Below, piece after piece: positions 24,941-33,665 of a DNA stretch of 64,000 nt (the stretch's first letter is position 1; each line of letters begins with the position of its first letter). The stretch lies in the NCBI GenBank assembly GCA_030535395.1, contig JAUNLK010000010.1:1-64000 (forward strand). The letters are read 5' to 3'. The stretch is from Tissierellia bacterium (GTDB lineage: Bacteria > Bacillota > Clostridia > Tissierellales > Peptoniphilaceae). Both the position numbers and the translations under genes were made by a program. The notes under the pieces were generated by a model. It saw nothing but the letters and a program-made list of their open reading frames with translations, was not told where the DNA came from and did not search any database.

Positions 24941-27817
24941 TTATTTTCTCAGGGGGATATAGTCTTTAAATTCTTCCGATGCCTTGAGGGCCTCATCGTT
25001 GCCCATGGCGGCGTGGACGTCTTCTGTCATGACTTTTCTCACAATGTCGGCTTTGTCCTTGATGTCCTCCAGGGTGGTGGCCAGGGCCTGGGCCTTGGTC
25101 TGTTCCACGTCTTCGCTGGTGAGGCCTGCGAGGTAGCGCTTGAAGCCCAGGCTTCCGTAGCCTTGGGGGGAGCTGTGGGGGTCGAAGACATTCATGGTGC
25201 CGATGATATAGTTGGTGAGTTCTTGGGGGCTGAGGTTCAGCTCTTCCAAGTACTGGGGAATGGAGCGGTAGACTTCCAGAGTCTCCTTGACTCGGGGGTC
25301 TCGATAGGAGTAGGCCACCAGATTCCCATTGCGGGTGGCCTGGATGCCGGAGCCGTAGGCCCCGCCCTTGGCCCGGATTTCGTTGTGGAGATAGCCCATG
25401 CTCACCAAATTGGCCAGGACCGGCCAAGTGCCGTCGTAGGATGCCCCCAGGGCCTTGAAATTGTAGCCCTGGGCCACATAGTTCACCTGGGAAGAGGAGG
25501 TGAAGGCCTCGTTTTTCCTTTGAGGGGCGAAGTTTTGGACCAGGGCCTTCACGGGTGCTTCAGGCAGGGCGGAGAGGAAGTTCTTCACCGTGGGGAGGAT
25601 CTCCTCCCGGCCTTCCTCCTCGCCGGTGATTCCCAGGGTGAGGGTATTTTTCAGGAAGACTTTTTGGCTCAGGGCCTCAAAGGCTGGGCCTGAGACTTCC
25701 CCCTCTAAAAGCTCCGAGAGTTTGTGATAGAGCTCCAGGCCTCCCGTGGCCTCGGAGAGGGCGCTGGCCCCGTCGAAATAGCTCTTGGTCTTGAGGATCA
25801 TGGCGCTGTGGCCCCCCTGGAGGATGGAATTTTCCATATCGGCCTTGGCCGCCACCAGAAGCTCCCGGATTTTTCTTTCGTCATCGTAGCGGCTGTGGAG
25901 GAGAATTTCCTCCAGCAGGGCCACCCCTTGGGGGAGTTTTTCCCTCAGGGCCGAGAGATTCACCAGGGCCACGGGGTAGTAGCTGCCGTCCTTTTTGGAG
26001 ATGACATCCACATCCACTTGGATGCCCCCCGTGTGAAGGGAGAGCTCTTGATCCAGTTCTTCCAAACTGTATTTTTCCGTGGGGATTTTCCCCAATAGTT
26101 CCGTCAGAAGGGCGAAGCGGCTGAGCTCCTCTCCGCTCAAGTGACTCAGGTCAAAGGCCAGGTGGCCGTAGACGATGCCATTGGTGGGTTGGGGGAGGAA
26201 GATTCCCTCCATCTCGTCGGTCAGCTCCGTCAGGGGCAAGGTGGGGATGGGGGTGATGCTGGGGGGAATGTCCTCCAGGGAGAGGCGAGGAATGGTGGCC
26301 TGGGCCTCGAAGCTGTCGGGGGCATTTTGAAACTCCCTCAGGGCCTCCGAGGTACGGATGATCTCCTCCTTCTCCTCGGGGCTCAGGGACTTTTCCTTGG
26401 CCTTGAGCTTCTCCGAGAGCTCCCGGGCCTGTCGCTCCAAGAGCTGAGTATCGGGGGAGAGGAGGCCGGAGATGGGGGCCGTGCCCTCCAAAAACCACTC
26501 CCGGATGTACTTCTTCAGGCCCTCCATGGTCATCTCAGAGCGGAGGCGCTCCAAGAGGGCATCTAAATTCAGCTGTTCCAGGGGATCTCCTCCGTAGAGC
26601 CAAGTGCTCAGGGTGTTGATATAGGCGATGAGGGCCCGGTGGGCGCCGCCCCCCTGGCGCAGGGCAAATTCAAATTTACTGAGGGTGGCCTCCAGATCCC
26701 GCTGGTCCATGCCCTCCTCCGCCACTTCCCGGAGGCTGTCCATAATGAGGGAGGTGAATTTGGGGAAGTCCTCCTTTTTGCTGTGATAGCTGACGATGAT
26801 GAGGTCCAGACTGTCCCCGGCAGTGTGCTCGGTGTACACATCTTCCGCCAGGCCTGCCTCTAAAATCTTTTTCTTAATGGGGGCATTTTCCCCTCCCACC
26901 AAGAGCTCGTCGATGAAGCTTCTCACCAAGTGCTCGTAGGGGGTGGGGTGGGTCTTCACCGTCCAGCCCAGGGTGAAATAGTCCAGCCCCTCCCGGTACT
27001 CCTGGGGGGCAATGGCATAGGAGGCGGTGAACTCATGGGGCTCAGTTCTCAGGGGAGCGTGGACCACCTCACTGTGGGGCTCCGTCCTCTCAAATTGGGA
27101 GAGATACTCCCGGTCCAAAAAGTCCAGTCGCTCCTCAAAGTCCATGTCCCCCGCCAGGATGATGTAGGCATTGGAGGGGTGATAGTATCTCCGGTGGAAG
27201 TCTAAAAAGTCCTCGTAGCTGAGATCGGGGATGTACTTGGGATTGCCGCCGCTGTCGTGGCTGTAGGTCCCCGTGGGGAAAAATTCCTCCCGAATGAGAT
27301 CCGAGACCTGATTGGAGGGATCGGAGTAGACCCCCCGCATCTCGTTGTAGACCACGCCGTTGATGGCAAGGCCCTCCTCTGTCCAGTCGTAGTGCCAGCC
27401 CTCTTGGAGGAAGATCTCCTTCACTTCCTCCATTCTGGGGTGGAAGACACTGTCCAGATACAGGTCCATGAGCTGACGGAAGTCCTTGTCGTTGCGACTG
27501 CTAATGGGGTAGAGGGTCTTGTCGGGATAGGTCATGGCGTTTAAGAAGGTCTGAAGGGAGGAGGCCACCATGTCCATAAAGGGCTCCTTGGTCCGGTACT
27601 TCCGGGAGCCCGAGAGGGTGGAGTGCTCCACAATGTGGGCCACCCCCGTGCTGTCCTCCGGCGGGGTTCTGAAACCAATGGCAAAGGTCTTATTTTTATC
27701 GTTATTTTTTAAGAGCAGCACTTCCGCCCCCGTGGCCCTGTGGATCAGGTGGAGGGCCTGGGACTGGAGGGAGGAGATATAGGCCTCCCCCTTTAGGCTG
27801 TAGGCATTTAATTTCAA
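24941..27817 (-). CDS. M16C metallopeptidase (PreP/falcilysin-like)
   Basis: A 958-residue peptidase of the insulinase superfamily, M16C subgroup. The inverted zinc motif H61-x-x-E-H65 (H-I-V-E-H) lies in the N-terminal catalytic domain; an M16C-associated middle domain spans about residues 450-700 and an inactive second M16 half follows. Such enzymes enclose and cut peptides of up to about 70 residues. The start is a TTG at 27817 with GGAG seven bases upstream; no ATG fits better, and no signal peptide is present, so it is cytoplasmic and probably recycles peptides, in keeping with an amino-acid-based metabolism. Monocistronic. Confidence 0.93.
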   Translation of the reverse strand: MKLNAYSLKGEAYISSLQSQALHLIHRATGAEVLLLKNNDKNKTFAIGFRTPPEDSTGVAHIVEHSTLSGSRKYRTKEPFMDMVASSLQTFLNAMTYPDKTLYPISSRNDKDFRQLMDLYLDSVFHPRMEEVKEIFLQEGWHYDWTEEGLAINGVVYNEMRGVYSDPSNQVSDLIREEFFPTGTYSHDSGGNPKYIPDLSYEDFLDFHRRYYHPSNAYIILAGDMDFEERLDFLDREYLSQFERTEPHSEVVHAPLRTEPHEFTASYAIAPQEYREGLDYFTLGWTVKTHPTPYEHLVRSFIDELLVGGENAPIKKKILEAGLAEDVYTEHTAGDSLDLIIVSYHSKKEDFPKFTSLIMDSLREVAEEGMDQRDLEATLSKFEFALRQGGGAHRALIAYINTLSTWLYGGDPLEQLNLDALLERLRSEMTMEGLKKYIREWFLEGTAPISGLLSPDTQLLERQARELSEKLKAKEKSLSPEEKEEIIRTSEALREFQNAPDSFEAQATIPRLSLEDIPPSITPIPTLPLTELTDEMEGIFLPQPTNGIVYGHLAFDLSHLSGEELSRFALLTELLGKIPTEKYSLEELDQELSLHTGGIQVDVDVISKKDGSYYPVALVNLSALREKLPQGVALLEEILLHSRYDDERKIRELLVAAKADMENSILQGGHSAMILKTKSYFDGASALSEATGGLELYHKLSELLEGEVSGPAFEALSQKVFLKNTLTLGITGEEEGREEILPTVKNFLSALPEAPVKALVQNFAPQRKNEAFTSSSQVNYVAQGYNFKALGASYDGTWPVLANLVSMGYLHNEIRAKGGAYGSGIQATRNGNLVAYSYRDPRVKETLEVYRSIPQYLEELNLSPQELTNYIIGTMNVFDPHSSPQGYGSLGFKRYLAGLTSEDVEQTKAQALATTLEDIKDKADIVRKVMTEDVHAAMGNDEALKASEEFKDYIPLRK

Positions 27818-27929
27818 AGTATCACTCCATTCTTCCTAAAATTGTACCCGAAAGGCCCTATATTCACTCAAAGACGGCACTTTAGGAGTGCATTCAATAT
27901 ATCATGTAATGGAGAAAAAACTATACCTA

Positions 27930-27938
27930 TGCTATAAT
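27930..27938 (+). promoter_or_regulatory. Extended -10 promoter of the SAF oxidoreductase
   Basis: TGC-TATAAT, 21 bases ahead of ATG 27960; no clear -35 box. Confidence 0.6.
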
Positions 27939-27959
27939 TTTGGAGAACGGGGGAATAGA

Positions 27960-29258
27960 ATGAGTTTGCGTGATGAATTGAGAGAAAATGGAGATATTTC
28001 CGTTGCCATTATAGGGGCGGGAATCATGGGCATGGGACTCATGGAACAGCTGACCCGACTGGAAGGCTATCGTCCAGTTCTCTTGGCCGCTCGCCACCGG
28101 GAAAAACTTGAAAAGAACTATGCCTCTGTGGTTGGAAACAGCTATCTGTTTACCAATGGGAAGGACGAAGCCCGGGATGCCATGGTCAAGGGGCTGCCCG
28201 TACTCACCACCAATAATGAACTTGCCTGGACTTTGAACCAGGTGGATGTGGTGGTGGACTGTACCGGGGACACCCGGGAGGGGGCCAGGATCAACGAGGA
28301 GTCCATACTGGCGAAAAAGGACGTGGTGAGCCTCAATGTGGAGGTGGATGTCCTCCTGGGGCCCTACTTCCGGAGGTTGGCCCACGAGTACGGGGTCACC
28401 TACACCGGCAGCGCCGGGGATGAGCCCGGGGCCATTGTGGAGCTCTACGAGTTTGCCACCATGCTGGGGCTGCCCGTCATTGCAGCGGGGAAGGGGAAGA
28501 ACAATCCCATGGACCGCACGGCCACCCCAGAGGCCCTGGCGCCGGAGGCCAAAAAGCGGGGGCTCTCCCCCCGGATGCTCACCTCCTTTGTGGATGCCAC
28601 CAATACCATGATTGAGCTCAATGCCGTGGCCAATGCCACGGGCCTGGTGCCCAATTTCAACGGGCCCAAGGGGATCATCTCCAGCCGGGAGACCCTCACG
28701 GAGGATTTGAGGCTCAAGGAGGAGGGGGGGCCCCTGGAAAAGAAGGGGGTCTTGGACTTTGTCCACGGCATTGCCCCTGGGGTCTTTGTCCTGGTGGAGA
28801 GCCCCAGCGAGAATGTCACCCGGGAGCTCAACTATCTCTCCATGGGTGATGGCCCCTACTATGCCCTCTACCGGCCCTATCACCTGACCAATTTGGAGAC
28901 CCCCCTGAGCATCGCCAAGGCCCACCTTCGAGGGGAGGAGACCATCGCCCCCTTTAAGGGCTATGTGGCCCACACCGTGGCGGTGGCCAAGCGGGACATC
29001 AAAGAGGGGGAGGTCCTGGAGGGCATTGGCAGTGGAGACTTCTACGGGGAACTGGTCACCGTCTCCACCATGGAGGAACACGGCTACGCCCCCATTGGCC
29101 TCATCACCGGGGGCCAGCGGGCGAGCCGAGATATAAAAAAGGGGCAGTGGATCACCACCGAGGACATACAGTGGCTGGATGAGCGGCTCTTTAAGCTCTT
29201 CCGCAGATCCTACCCCCAGATCTTTCACAATTGTCACATGCTAACATCCATGCTATAA
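27960..29258 (+). CDS. Homoserine-dehydrogenase-like NAD(P)-binding protein with C-terminal SAF domain
   Basis: A 432-residue protein. Residues about 14-160 form a Rossmann fold (V-A-I-I-G-A-G-I-M-G-M-G, then V-D-V-V-V-D-C-T-G-D) resembling homoserine dehydrogenase; the central part binds substrate (G-K-G-K-N-N-P block), and the last ~85 residues form a SAF domain (A-V-A-K-R-D-I-K-E-G-E-V-L). This two-domain family is found in carbohydrate or sugar-acid gene clusters, but its reaction here is unknown; it is not a threonine-pathway homoserine dehydrogenase with an ACT domain. ATG 27960 is chosen for the GGGGG Shine-Dalgarno-like run. It is followed by an Rrf2 regulator whose promoter lies inside this gene's 3' end. 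Confidence 0.8.
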   Translation: MSLRDELRENGDISVAIIGAGIMGMGLMEQLTRLEGYRPVLLAARHREKLEKNYASVVGNSYLFTNGKDEARDAMVKGLPVLTTNNELAWTLNQVDVVVDCTGDTREGARINEESILAKKDVVSLNVEVDVLLGPYFRRLAHEYGVTYTGSAGDEPGAIVELYEFATMLGLPVIAAGKGKNNPMDRTATPEALAPEAKKRGLSPRMLTSFVDATNTMIELNAVANATGLVPNFNGPKGIISSRETLTEDLRLKEEGGPLEKKGVLDFVHGIAPGVFVLVESPSENVTRELNYLSMGDGPYYALYRPYHLTNLETPLSIAKAHLRGEETIAPFKGYVAHTVAVAKRDIKEGEVLEGIGSGDFYGELVTVSTMEEHGYAPIGLITGGQRASRDIKKGQWITTEDIQWLDERLFKLFRRSYPQIFHNCHMLTSML

Positions 29259-29259
29259 T
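29231..29259 (+). promoter_or_regulatory. Promoter of the Rrf2 regulator gene
   Basis: TTGTCA (29231-29236), 17-base spacer ending in TGC, TATAAT (29254-29259), inside the end of the preceding gene. Initiation about seven bases downstream would leave only about five bases before ATG 29271, cutting off most of the GGAGG Shine-Dalgarno. Confidence 0.6.
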
Positions 29260-29270
29260 TTGGAGGAAAT

Positions 29271-29681
29271 ATGAGACTCACTCAAGAAGTTGACTACGCT
29301 TTTCGCATCGTCTCCTATTTGGCGAGATTCGAAGGCGAGGTTATTGGGGCTCCCACCATTGCCAGACACATGGTGGTGCCAGAGCGTTTTGCCCTGCGAA
29401 TTTTGAGGAAACTCAATTTGGCGGGAATCACCAAGTCCAAACGTGGGGTGGATGGGGGCTATATACTAAAAGTCCCAAAGGAAGAAATCAATCTCTACGA
29501 CATCATCTTGGCGGTCAATGGCCCCATTGTCATCAATCGCTGTCTGGCCGGGGAGGACTCCTTCTGCAATCGAATGGAGAAGGGGGAGTACAATAGCTGT
29601 CCCTTCCACCGGCGCTTGGCAAAGATTCAAAGCAATATCATCTCTGATTTCAAGAATGCTAAAATAACTGAATTTATCTGA
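29271..29681 (+). CDS. Rrf2 family transcriptional regulator
   Basis: A 136-residue Rrf2 protein. The N-terminal winged helix starts M-R-L-T-Q-E-V-D-Y-A-F-R and contains the wing K-R-G-V-D-G-G-Y; three cysteines, Cys91, Cys99 and Cys110 (C-x7-C-x10-C), sit where IscR/NsrR-type members hold a 2Fe-2S or 4Fe-4S cluster. So it probably senses redox, nitric oxide or Fe-S status. Spacing differs from IscR (C-x5-C-x5-C), so the signal cannot be named. GGAGG precedes ATG. It may regulate the upstream SAF oxidoreductase or itself. Confidence 0.92.
   Translation: MRLTQEVDYAFRIVSYLARFEGEVIGAPTIARHMVVPERFALRILRKLNLAGITKSKRGVDGGYILKVPKEEINLYDIILAVNGPIVINRCLAGEDSFCNRMEKGEYNSCPFHRRLAKIQSNIISDFKNAKITEFI
29657..29665 (+). 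promoter_or_regulatory. Extended -10 promoter of the ileS leader
   Basis: TGC-TAAAAT within the 3' end of the Rrf2 gene, about 18 bases before the recognisable T-box leader. Confidence 0.5.
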
Positions 29682-29682
29682 T

Positions 29683-29893
29683 AAGAATGGCCGAAGAGGC
29701 TGAGTCCCTCCGTACAGAGAGGCATGTGGCTGAGAAATGCTCGGATACTCATCTTCGCATCAACCATTCGTGGAACTACTCACGTGGTCGCTTGCCTGCG
29801 TTACGGGCTCGAGAGACTGCGCTCTGCGCAGTAATTAGGGTGGTACCGCGGTAACAATCGTCCCTTTCGCTTCGGCGAGGGGACTTTTTTTGT
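29683..29893 (+). promoter_or_regulatory. T-box leader (isoleucine) of ileS
   Basis: A canonical T-box riboswitch: AGAGAGGC and GTGGCTGAGAAATGC in stem I, a likely ATC specifier at 29759-29761 (another ATC at 29751-29753 cannot be excluded), and the T-box AATTAGGGTGGTACCGCGG at about 29832-29850. A terminator follows (GTCCCTTTCGC with GCGAGGGGAC and a seven-T run, about 29859-29893). Uncharged tRNA-Ile should allow read-through into ileS. Confidence 0.95.
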
Positions 29894-29919
29894 AGGCAAA
29901 TTTATTTTAAGGAGGGAAT

Positions 29920-32900
29920 ATGTCTGTATTTCAAGAGCTGTCCAATGAACATGTGGACCAAAGGGAACAGAATCTGCTGGATTATTGGAGAGAGATCGAT
30001 CTGTTAAAGCGCTCGGTAGAGGTGCGGGAGGGGAGCGAACCCTACATATTCTATGAGGGTCCCCCGACGGCCAATGGCAAACCTGGGATTCACCACGTCA
30101 TGGCCCGCTCCCTGAAGGATATGACCTGCCGCTACAAGACCATGAGGGGCTACAAGGTCAACCGAAAGGCGGGCTGGGACACCCATGGCCTCCCCGTGGA
30201 GCTGGAAGTGGAAAAGAAGCTGGGGCTTCACAGCAAAAAGGAAATCGAGGACTACGGCATCGAGGCCTTCAACAATAAGTGCAAGGAGTCGGTCTTCGAG
30301 TACGAGAGCCTCTGGCGGAAGATGACCGAGCGGATGGCCTTCTTGGTGGACATGGACGATCCCTATATCACCATGGAGAACAAGTACATCGAGTCGGTCT
30401 GGTACATCCTCAACAAGATGTACACCGAGGGCTATATCTACGAGGGCAATAAAATCCTCCCCTACTGCCCCCGCTGCGGGACGGGCCTGGCCTCCCACGA
30501 AGTGGCCCAGGGCTATGAGCTGGACAAGACCCCAACCATGGTCATGAAATTCAAGGCCCTGGACGAGGACGCCTACTATCTGGCCTGGACCACCACCCCC
30601 TGGACGGTGCCCAGCAATGTGGCCCTTGCCATGCACCCCGAGGTGAACTACGCCAAGGTGAAATACGCCGATGGCAATGTCTACTATCTGGCCCAGGAGC
30701 TTCTGGATGCCGTACTGGATCAGGAGTATGAGGTGCTGGAAGTGAAAAAGGGCGCCGAATTTGAGGGCAGAAAATACCAGCAAATTCTCCCCTATGTCCA
30801 GGTGGACAAGGAGGCCTTCTTCATCGTCCTGGGGGACCACGTCACCACCGAGGACGGCACCGGCATCGTCCACACCGCCCCCGCCTTCGGGGAAGAGGAC
30901 TATGAGATGGGCCGCAAGTACGACCTGCCCCTGGTAAAGCCCGTGGATGAGTCCGGGAATTTCACCGAGACCCCCTGGAAGGGGATCTTTGTCCACGACA
31001 GCAATGATGCCATCATCGCTCAGATGAAGGAGGACGGCACCGTCTTCAAGAAGGAGACCATCGAGCACAATTATCCCCACTGCTGGCGCTGTCACACCCC
31101 CCTCATCTACTACGCCCACCCCAGCTGGTATGTCTCCGTTACCAAGTACAAGGATGCCCTGGTGAAGAACAATCAGGGGGTCAATTGGTTCCCCGAATTT
31201 GTGGGAGAAAAGCGCTTTGGCAACTGGCTGGAAAACATCCAGGACTGGGCCCTGTCCCGCTCCCGCTACTGGGGCACCCCCATCCCCCTGTGGCGCTGTG
31301 GCGACTGCGGCAAGGTCCGCTCCATTGGCTCCATCGCCCAATTGGTGGAGGAGGCCCAGGAGGACATCACCGATGAAATTGAGCTCCACCGCCCCTATGT
31401 GGACGATGTCCACCTCACCTGTGAGTGCGGCGGCACCATGACTCGGGAGAAGGACGTCATCGACGTTTGGTTTGACTCTGGGGCCATGCCCTTTGCCCAG
31501 TGGCACTATCCCTTTGAGCACAAGGACGACTTCGACCAGCTCTTCCCGGCCAATTTCATCAACGAGGGGATCGACCAGACCCGGGGCTGGTTCTACTCCC
31601 TCATCTCCATCTCCACTTTCATGACGGGCAAGAGCCCCTACAAGAATGTCCTGGTCAATGACCTCATTTTGGACAAAAACGGCAAGAAAATGAGTAAGTC
31701 CAAGGGCAACACCGTAAATCCCCAGGAGCTCTTCTCCGTCTATGGGGTGGATGCCGTCCGCTGGTACCTCCTCTACACCTCCCCCCCGTGGATGCCCACC
31801 AAATTTGACGAGGACGGCCTCAAGGACGTCAATGCCAAGTTCTTCCGCTCCCTGAGAAATATCTTCAATATGTTCACCATGTACGCCAATATCAATGGGG
31901 TGGACCCCAGGGAGGAAATGCCCGTGGAATACGAGGAAGTGGACCGGTGGATCCTGAGCCGCTTCAACAGCCTGGTGGAGGCCACCCGGAAGGATCTGGA
32001 CATCTTCGAAGTGACCAAAGTGGTCCGGAGAATCACCGACTTTGTGGTGGAGGACTGGTCCAACTGGTATGTCCGGAGAAATCGCCGGCGCTTCTGGTCC
32101 AGCGAGGACTCGGCCAATCGCAATGCCGTCTTCTCCGTGACCTATGAGCTCCTCCTGGGCGTGGCCAAGCTCATTGCCCCCATGGCCCCCTTTATCTCCG
32201 AGGAATTCTACCGCGCCCTCACGGGGAAGGAGTCCGTCCACCTGGCGGACTATCCCGAAGTGGATGAAAGCCTCATCGACTTGGCCCTGGAAGAGCGGAT
32301 GGAACTGGTGCGGACTCTGGTCAATCTGGGCCGCAGCGCCCGGGAGGCAGCCAAGATCAAGGTGCGCCAGCCCCTCAGCGAGATCCTAGTGGACGGCGAC
32401 CTCAAGGAGGTCATCGGCGATATGGACGACCTCATTCAAGAGGAGCTCAATATCAAAAACATCAAGTACCAGGAGGATCTCTCCGAGTTTATGAACTACT
32501 CCCTGAAGCCCAATTTCGCGGAAGTGGGTCAGCTCTTCGGCTCCAAAATTCGGGATTTCACCAAGCACCTCAAGTCCGTGGACCCCAAGGAGTTCTACAA
32601 CCAGCTCCAGGAGGGGGGCCTCAGTTTGGTACTGGAGGGGGAAGACACCGAGATCAAACCCGAGTACGTCCTGGTGGACATTGAGGCCAAGGAGGGCTTC
32701 AATGTGGCCATGAGCAACAATGTCTTTGTCATTCTGGACACCACCATCACCCCCGAACTCAAAGACGAGGGCTATCTCCGGGAACTCATCTCCAAAGTTC
32801 AGCAGCTCCGGAAGACCACCGGCCTGGAGGTCATGGACCACATCCACCTCACCTTGGATGCCCCCGAGGAAATTGTGGCGGCCATTGCCCCCCACAGGGC

Positions 32901-33015
32901 GCGGGTGCAGTCCGAGACCCTGGCCGACACCTTTGAAATGGCCCCCGGCGGGGAACACGAGGTCACCCTCAACGATGTGACCGCCCATGTGGGCCTCCAA
33001 AAGGTGGAGGATTAG
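29920..33015 (+). CDS. ileS: Isoleucyl-tRNA synthetase, type 2 (IleRS2)
   Basis: A 1031-residue class I synthetase. Its signature region reads P-P-T-A-N-G-K-P-G56-I-H-H59, i.e. GXHH in place of HXGH, and K-M-S-K-S lies near residue 590. The P-P-T-A-N-G-x-P block, length and long C-terminal part without the IleRS1 zinc finger identify the eukaryote-like IleRS2 branch. The editing domain (CP1; T-T-P-W-T-V-P and D-G-T-G-I-V-H-T-A-P) is intact. IleRS2 enzymes are poorly inhibited by mupirocin, and the GXHH form is known to be extremely insensitive. Shine-Dalgarno GGAGG precedes ATG 29920. Controlled by the upstream T-box; the histidine phosphatase gene overlaps its stop. Confidence 0.98.
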   Translation: MSVFQELSNEHVDQREQNLLDYWREIDLLKRSVEVREGSEPYIFYEGPPTANGKPGIHHVMARSLKDMTCRYKTMRGYKVNRKAGWDTHGLPVELEVEKKLGLHSKKEIEDYGIEAFNNKCKESVFEYESLWRKMTERMAFLVDMDDPYITMENKYIESVWYILNKMYTEGYIYEGNKILPYCPRCGTGLASHEVAQGYELDKTPTMVMKFKALDEDAYYLAWTTTPWTVPSNVALAMHPEVNYAKVKYADGNVYYLAQELLDAVLDQEYEVLEVKKGAEFEGRKYQQILPYVQVDKEAFFIVLGDHVTTEDGTGIVHTAPAFGEEDYEMGRKYDLPLVKPVDESGNFTETPWKGIFVHDSNDAIIAQMKEDGTVFKKETIEHNYPHCWRCHTPLIYYAHPSWYVSVTKYKDALVKNNQGVNWFPEFVGEKRFGNWLENIQDWALSRSRYWGTPIPLWRCGDCGKVRSIGSIAQLVEEAQEDITDEIELHRPYVDDVHLTCECGGTMTREKDVIDVWFDSGAMPFAQWHYPFEHKDDFDQLFPANFINEGIDQTRGWFYSLISISTFMTGKSPYKNVLVNDLILDKNGKKMSKSKGNTVNPQELFSVYGVDAVRWYLLYTSPPWMPTKFDEDGLKDVNAKFFRSLRNIFNMFTMYANINGVDPREEMPVEYEEVDRWILSRFNSLVEATRKDLDIFEVTKVVRRITDFVVEDWSNWYVRRNRRRFWSSEDSANRNAVFSVTYELLLGVAKLIAPMAPFISEEFYRALTGKESVHLADYPEVDESLIDLALEERMELVRTLVNLGRSAREAAKIKVRQPLSEILVDGDLKEVIGDMDDLIQEELNIKNIKYQEDLSEFMNYSLKPNFAEVGQLFGSKIRDFTKHLKSVDPKEFYNQLQEGGLSLVLEGEDTEIKPEYVLVDIEAKEGFNVAMSNNVFVILDTTITPELKDEGYLRELISKVQQLRKTTGLEVMDHIHLTLDAPEEIVAAIAPHRARVQSETLADTFEMAPGGEHEVTLNDVTAHVGLQKVED

Positions 33016-33623
33016 TGGAGATCTATCTCCTGCGCCACGCCCAGACGGCGTGGAATTTGGAAAGCCGCCTCCAGGGCTGGTCCGACAGCCCCCTCACGGA
33101 GGAGGGGAGGAGGAAGGCGGAGGAAATGGCCCGGAGGCTGAAGGATCTCAAATTCGACTGGGCCTACTCCTCGGACCTGGGGAGGGCCCGGGCCTCCCTG
33201 GCCCCCTTTCTGGTGGGGCGAGAGCTGCCCGTCTCCTACACCTCCGATTTGAGAGAGCTCTCCCTGGGCCCCTGGGAGGGCCGCCTCTATGAGGAAGTGT
33301 GCCAGAGGGAACCGGAGAAATTCCGCATCTACTTCAATGATCCCGCCGCCCACAGGGTGGAGGGGGCCGAGACCTACGGCGACCTGCAGCTGCGAATCCG
33401 CCGCTTTCTAGGGCAACTCAAGGAGAGTTCCCACCAGCGGGTCCTCATTATGGCCCACGGGGTCAGTGTTCAGGGCATCCTCAATGAGATCCAGGGGAAG
33501 GAACTGGCCTCCTTTTGGGAGGAACCCCTGGTGGAGGGGATGGAGATCACCCTCCTGGAGTATGAAAATGGGGTTTTTTCCCTGAAAAAGAGGGCCCAGC
33601 CCCTGAAAGGGCCGTCTTATTAG
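33015..33623 (+). CDS. Histidine phosphatase family protein (phosphoglycerate mutase-like)
   Basis: A 202-residue histidine phosphatase. The catalytic L-R7-H8-A-Q-T motif begins at residue 6, the proton-donor Glu is in L-S-L-G-x-W-E-G, and the second His is in M-A-H-G-V-S. Such single-domain proteins include alpha-ribazole phosphatase and broad acid phosphatases; there is no cobamide gene nearby, so the substrate is open. Start is a GTG sharing the last base of the ileS stop (TAGTG), with GGTGGAGG upstream, so it is co-translated with ileS. Confidence 0.9.
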   Translation: MEIYLLRHAQTAWNLESRLQGWSDSPLTEEGRRKAEEMARRLKDLKFDWAYSSDLGRARASLAPFLVGRELPVSYTSDLRELSLGPWEGRLYEEVCQREPEKFRIYFNDPAAHRVEGAETYGDLQLRIRRFLGQLKESSHQRVLIMAHGVSVQGILNEIQGKELASFWEEPLVEGMEITLLEYENGVFSLKKRAQPLKGPSY

Positions 33624-33665
33624 GCAAAATGGGATAAACTAAAGGTGGTAGAAAGGAGGTCCTCC

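Noticed and set aside
24888-24950. A 20-codon frame after GGAGGAAGCTCCT ahead of the M16C gene end
   Set aside because: It runs straight through a bidirectional terminator and the apparent Shine-Dalgarno is part of an inverted repeat; no evidence of a peptide.
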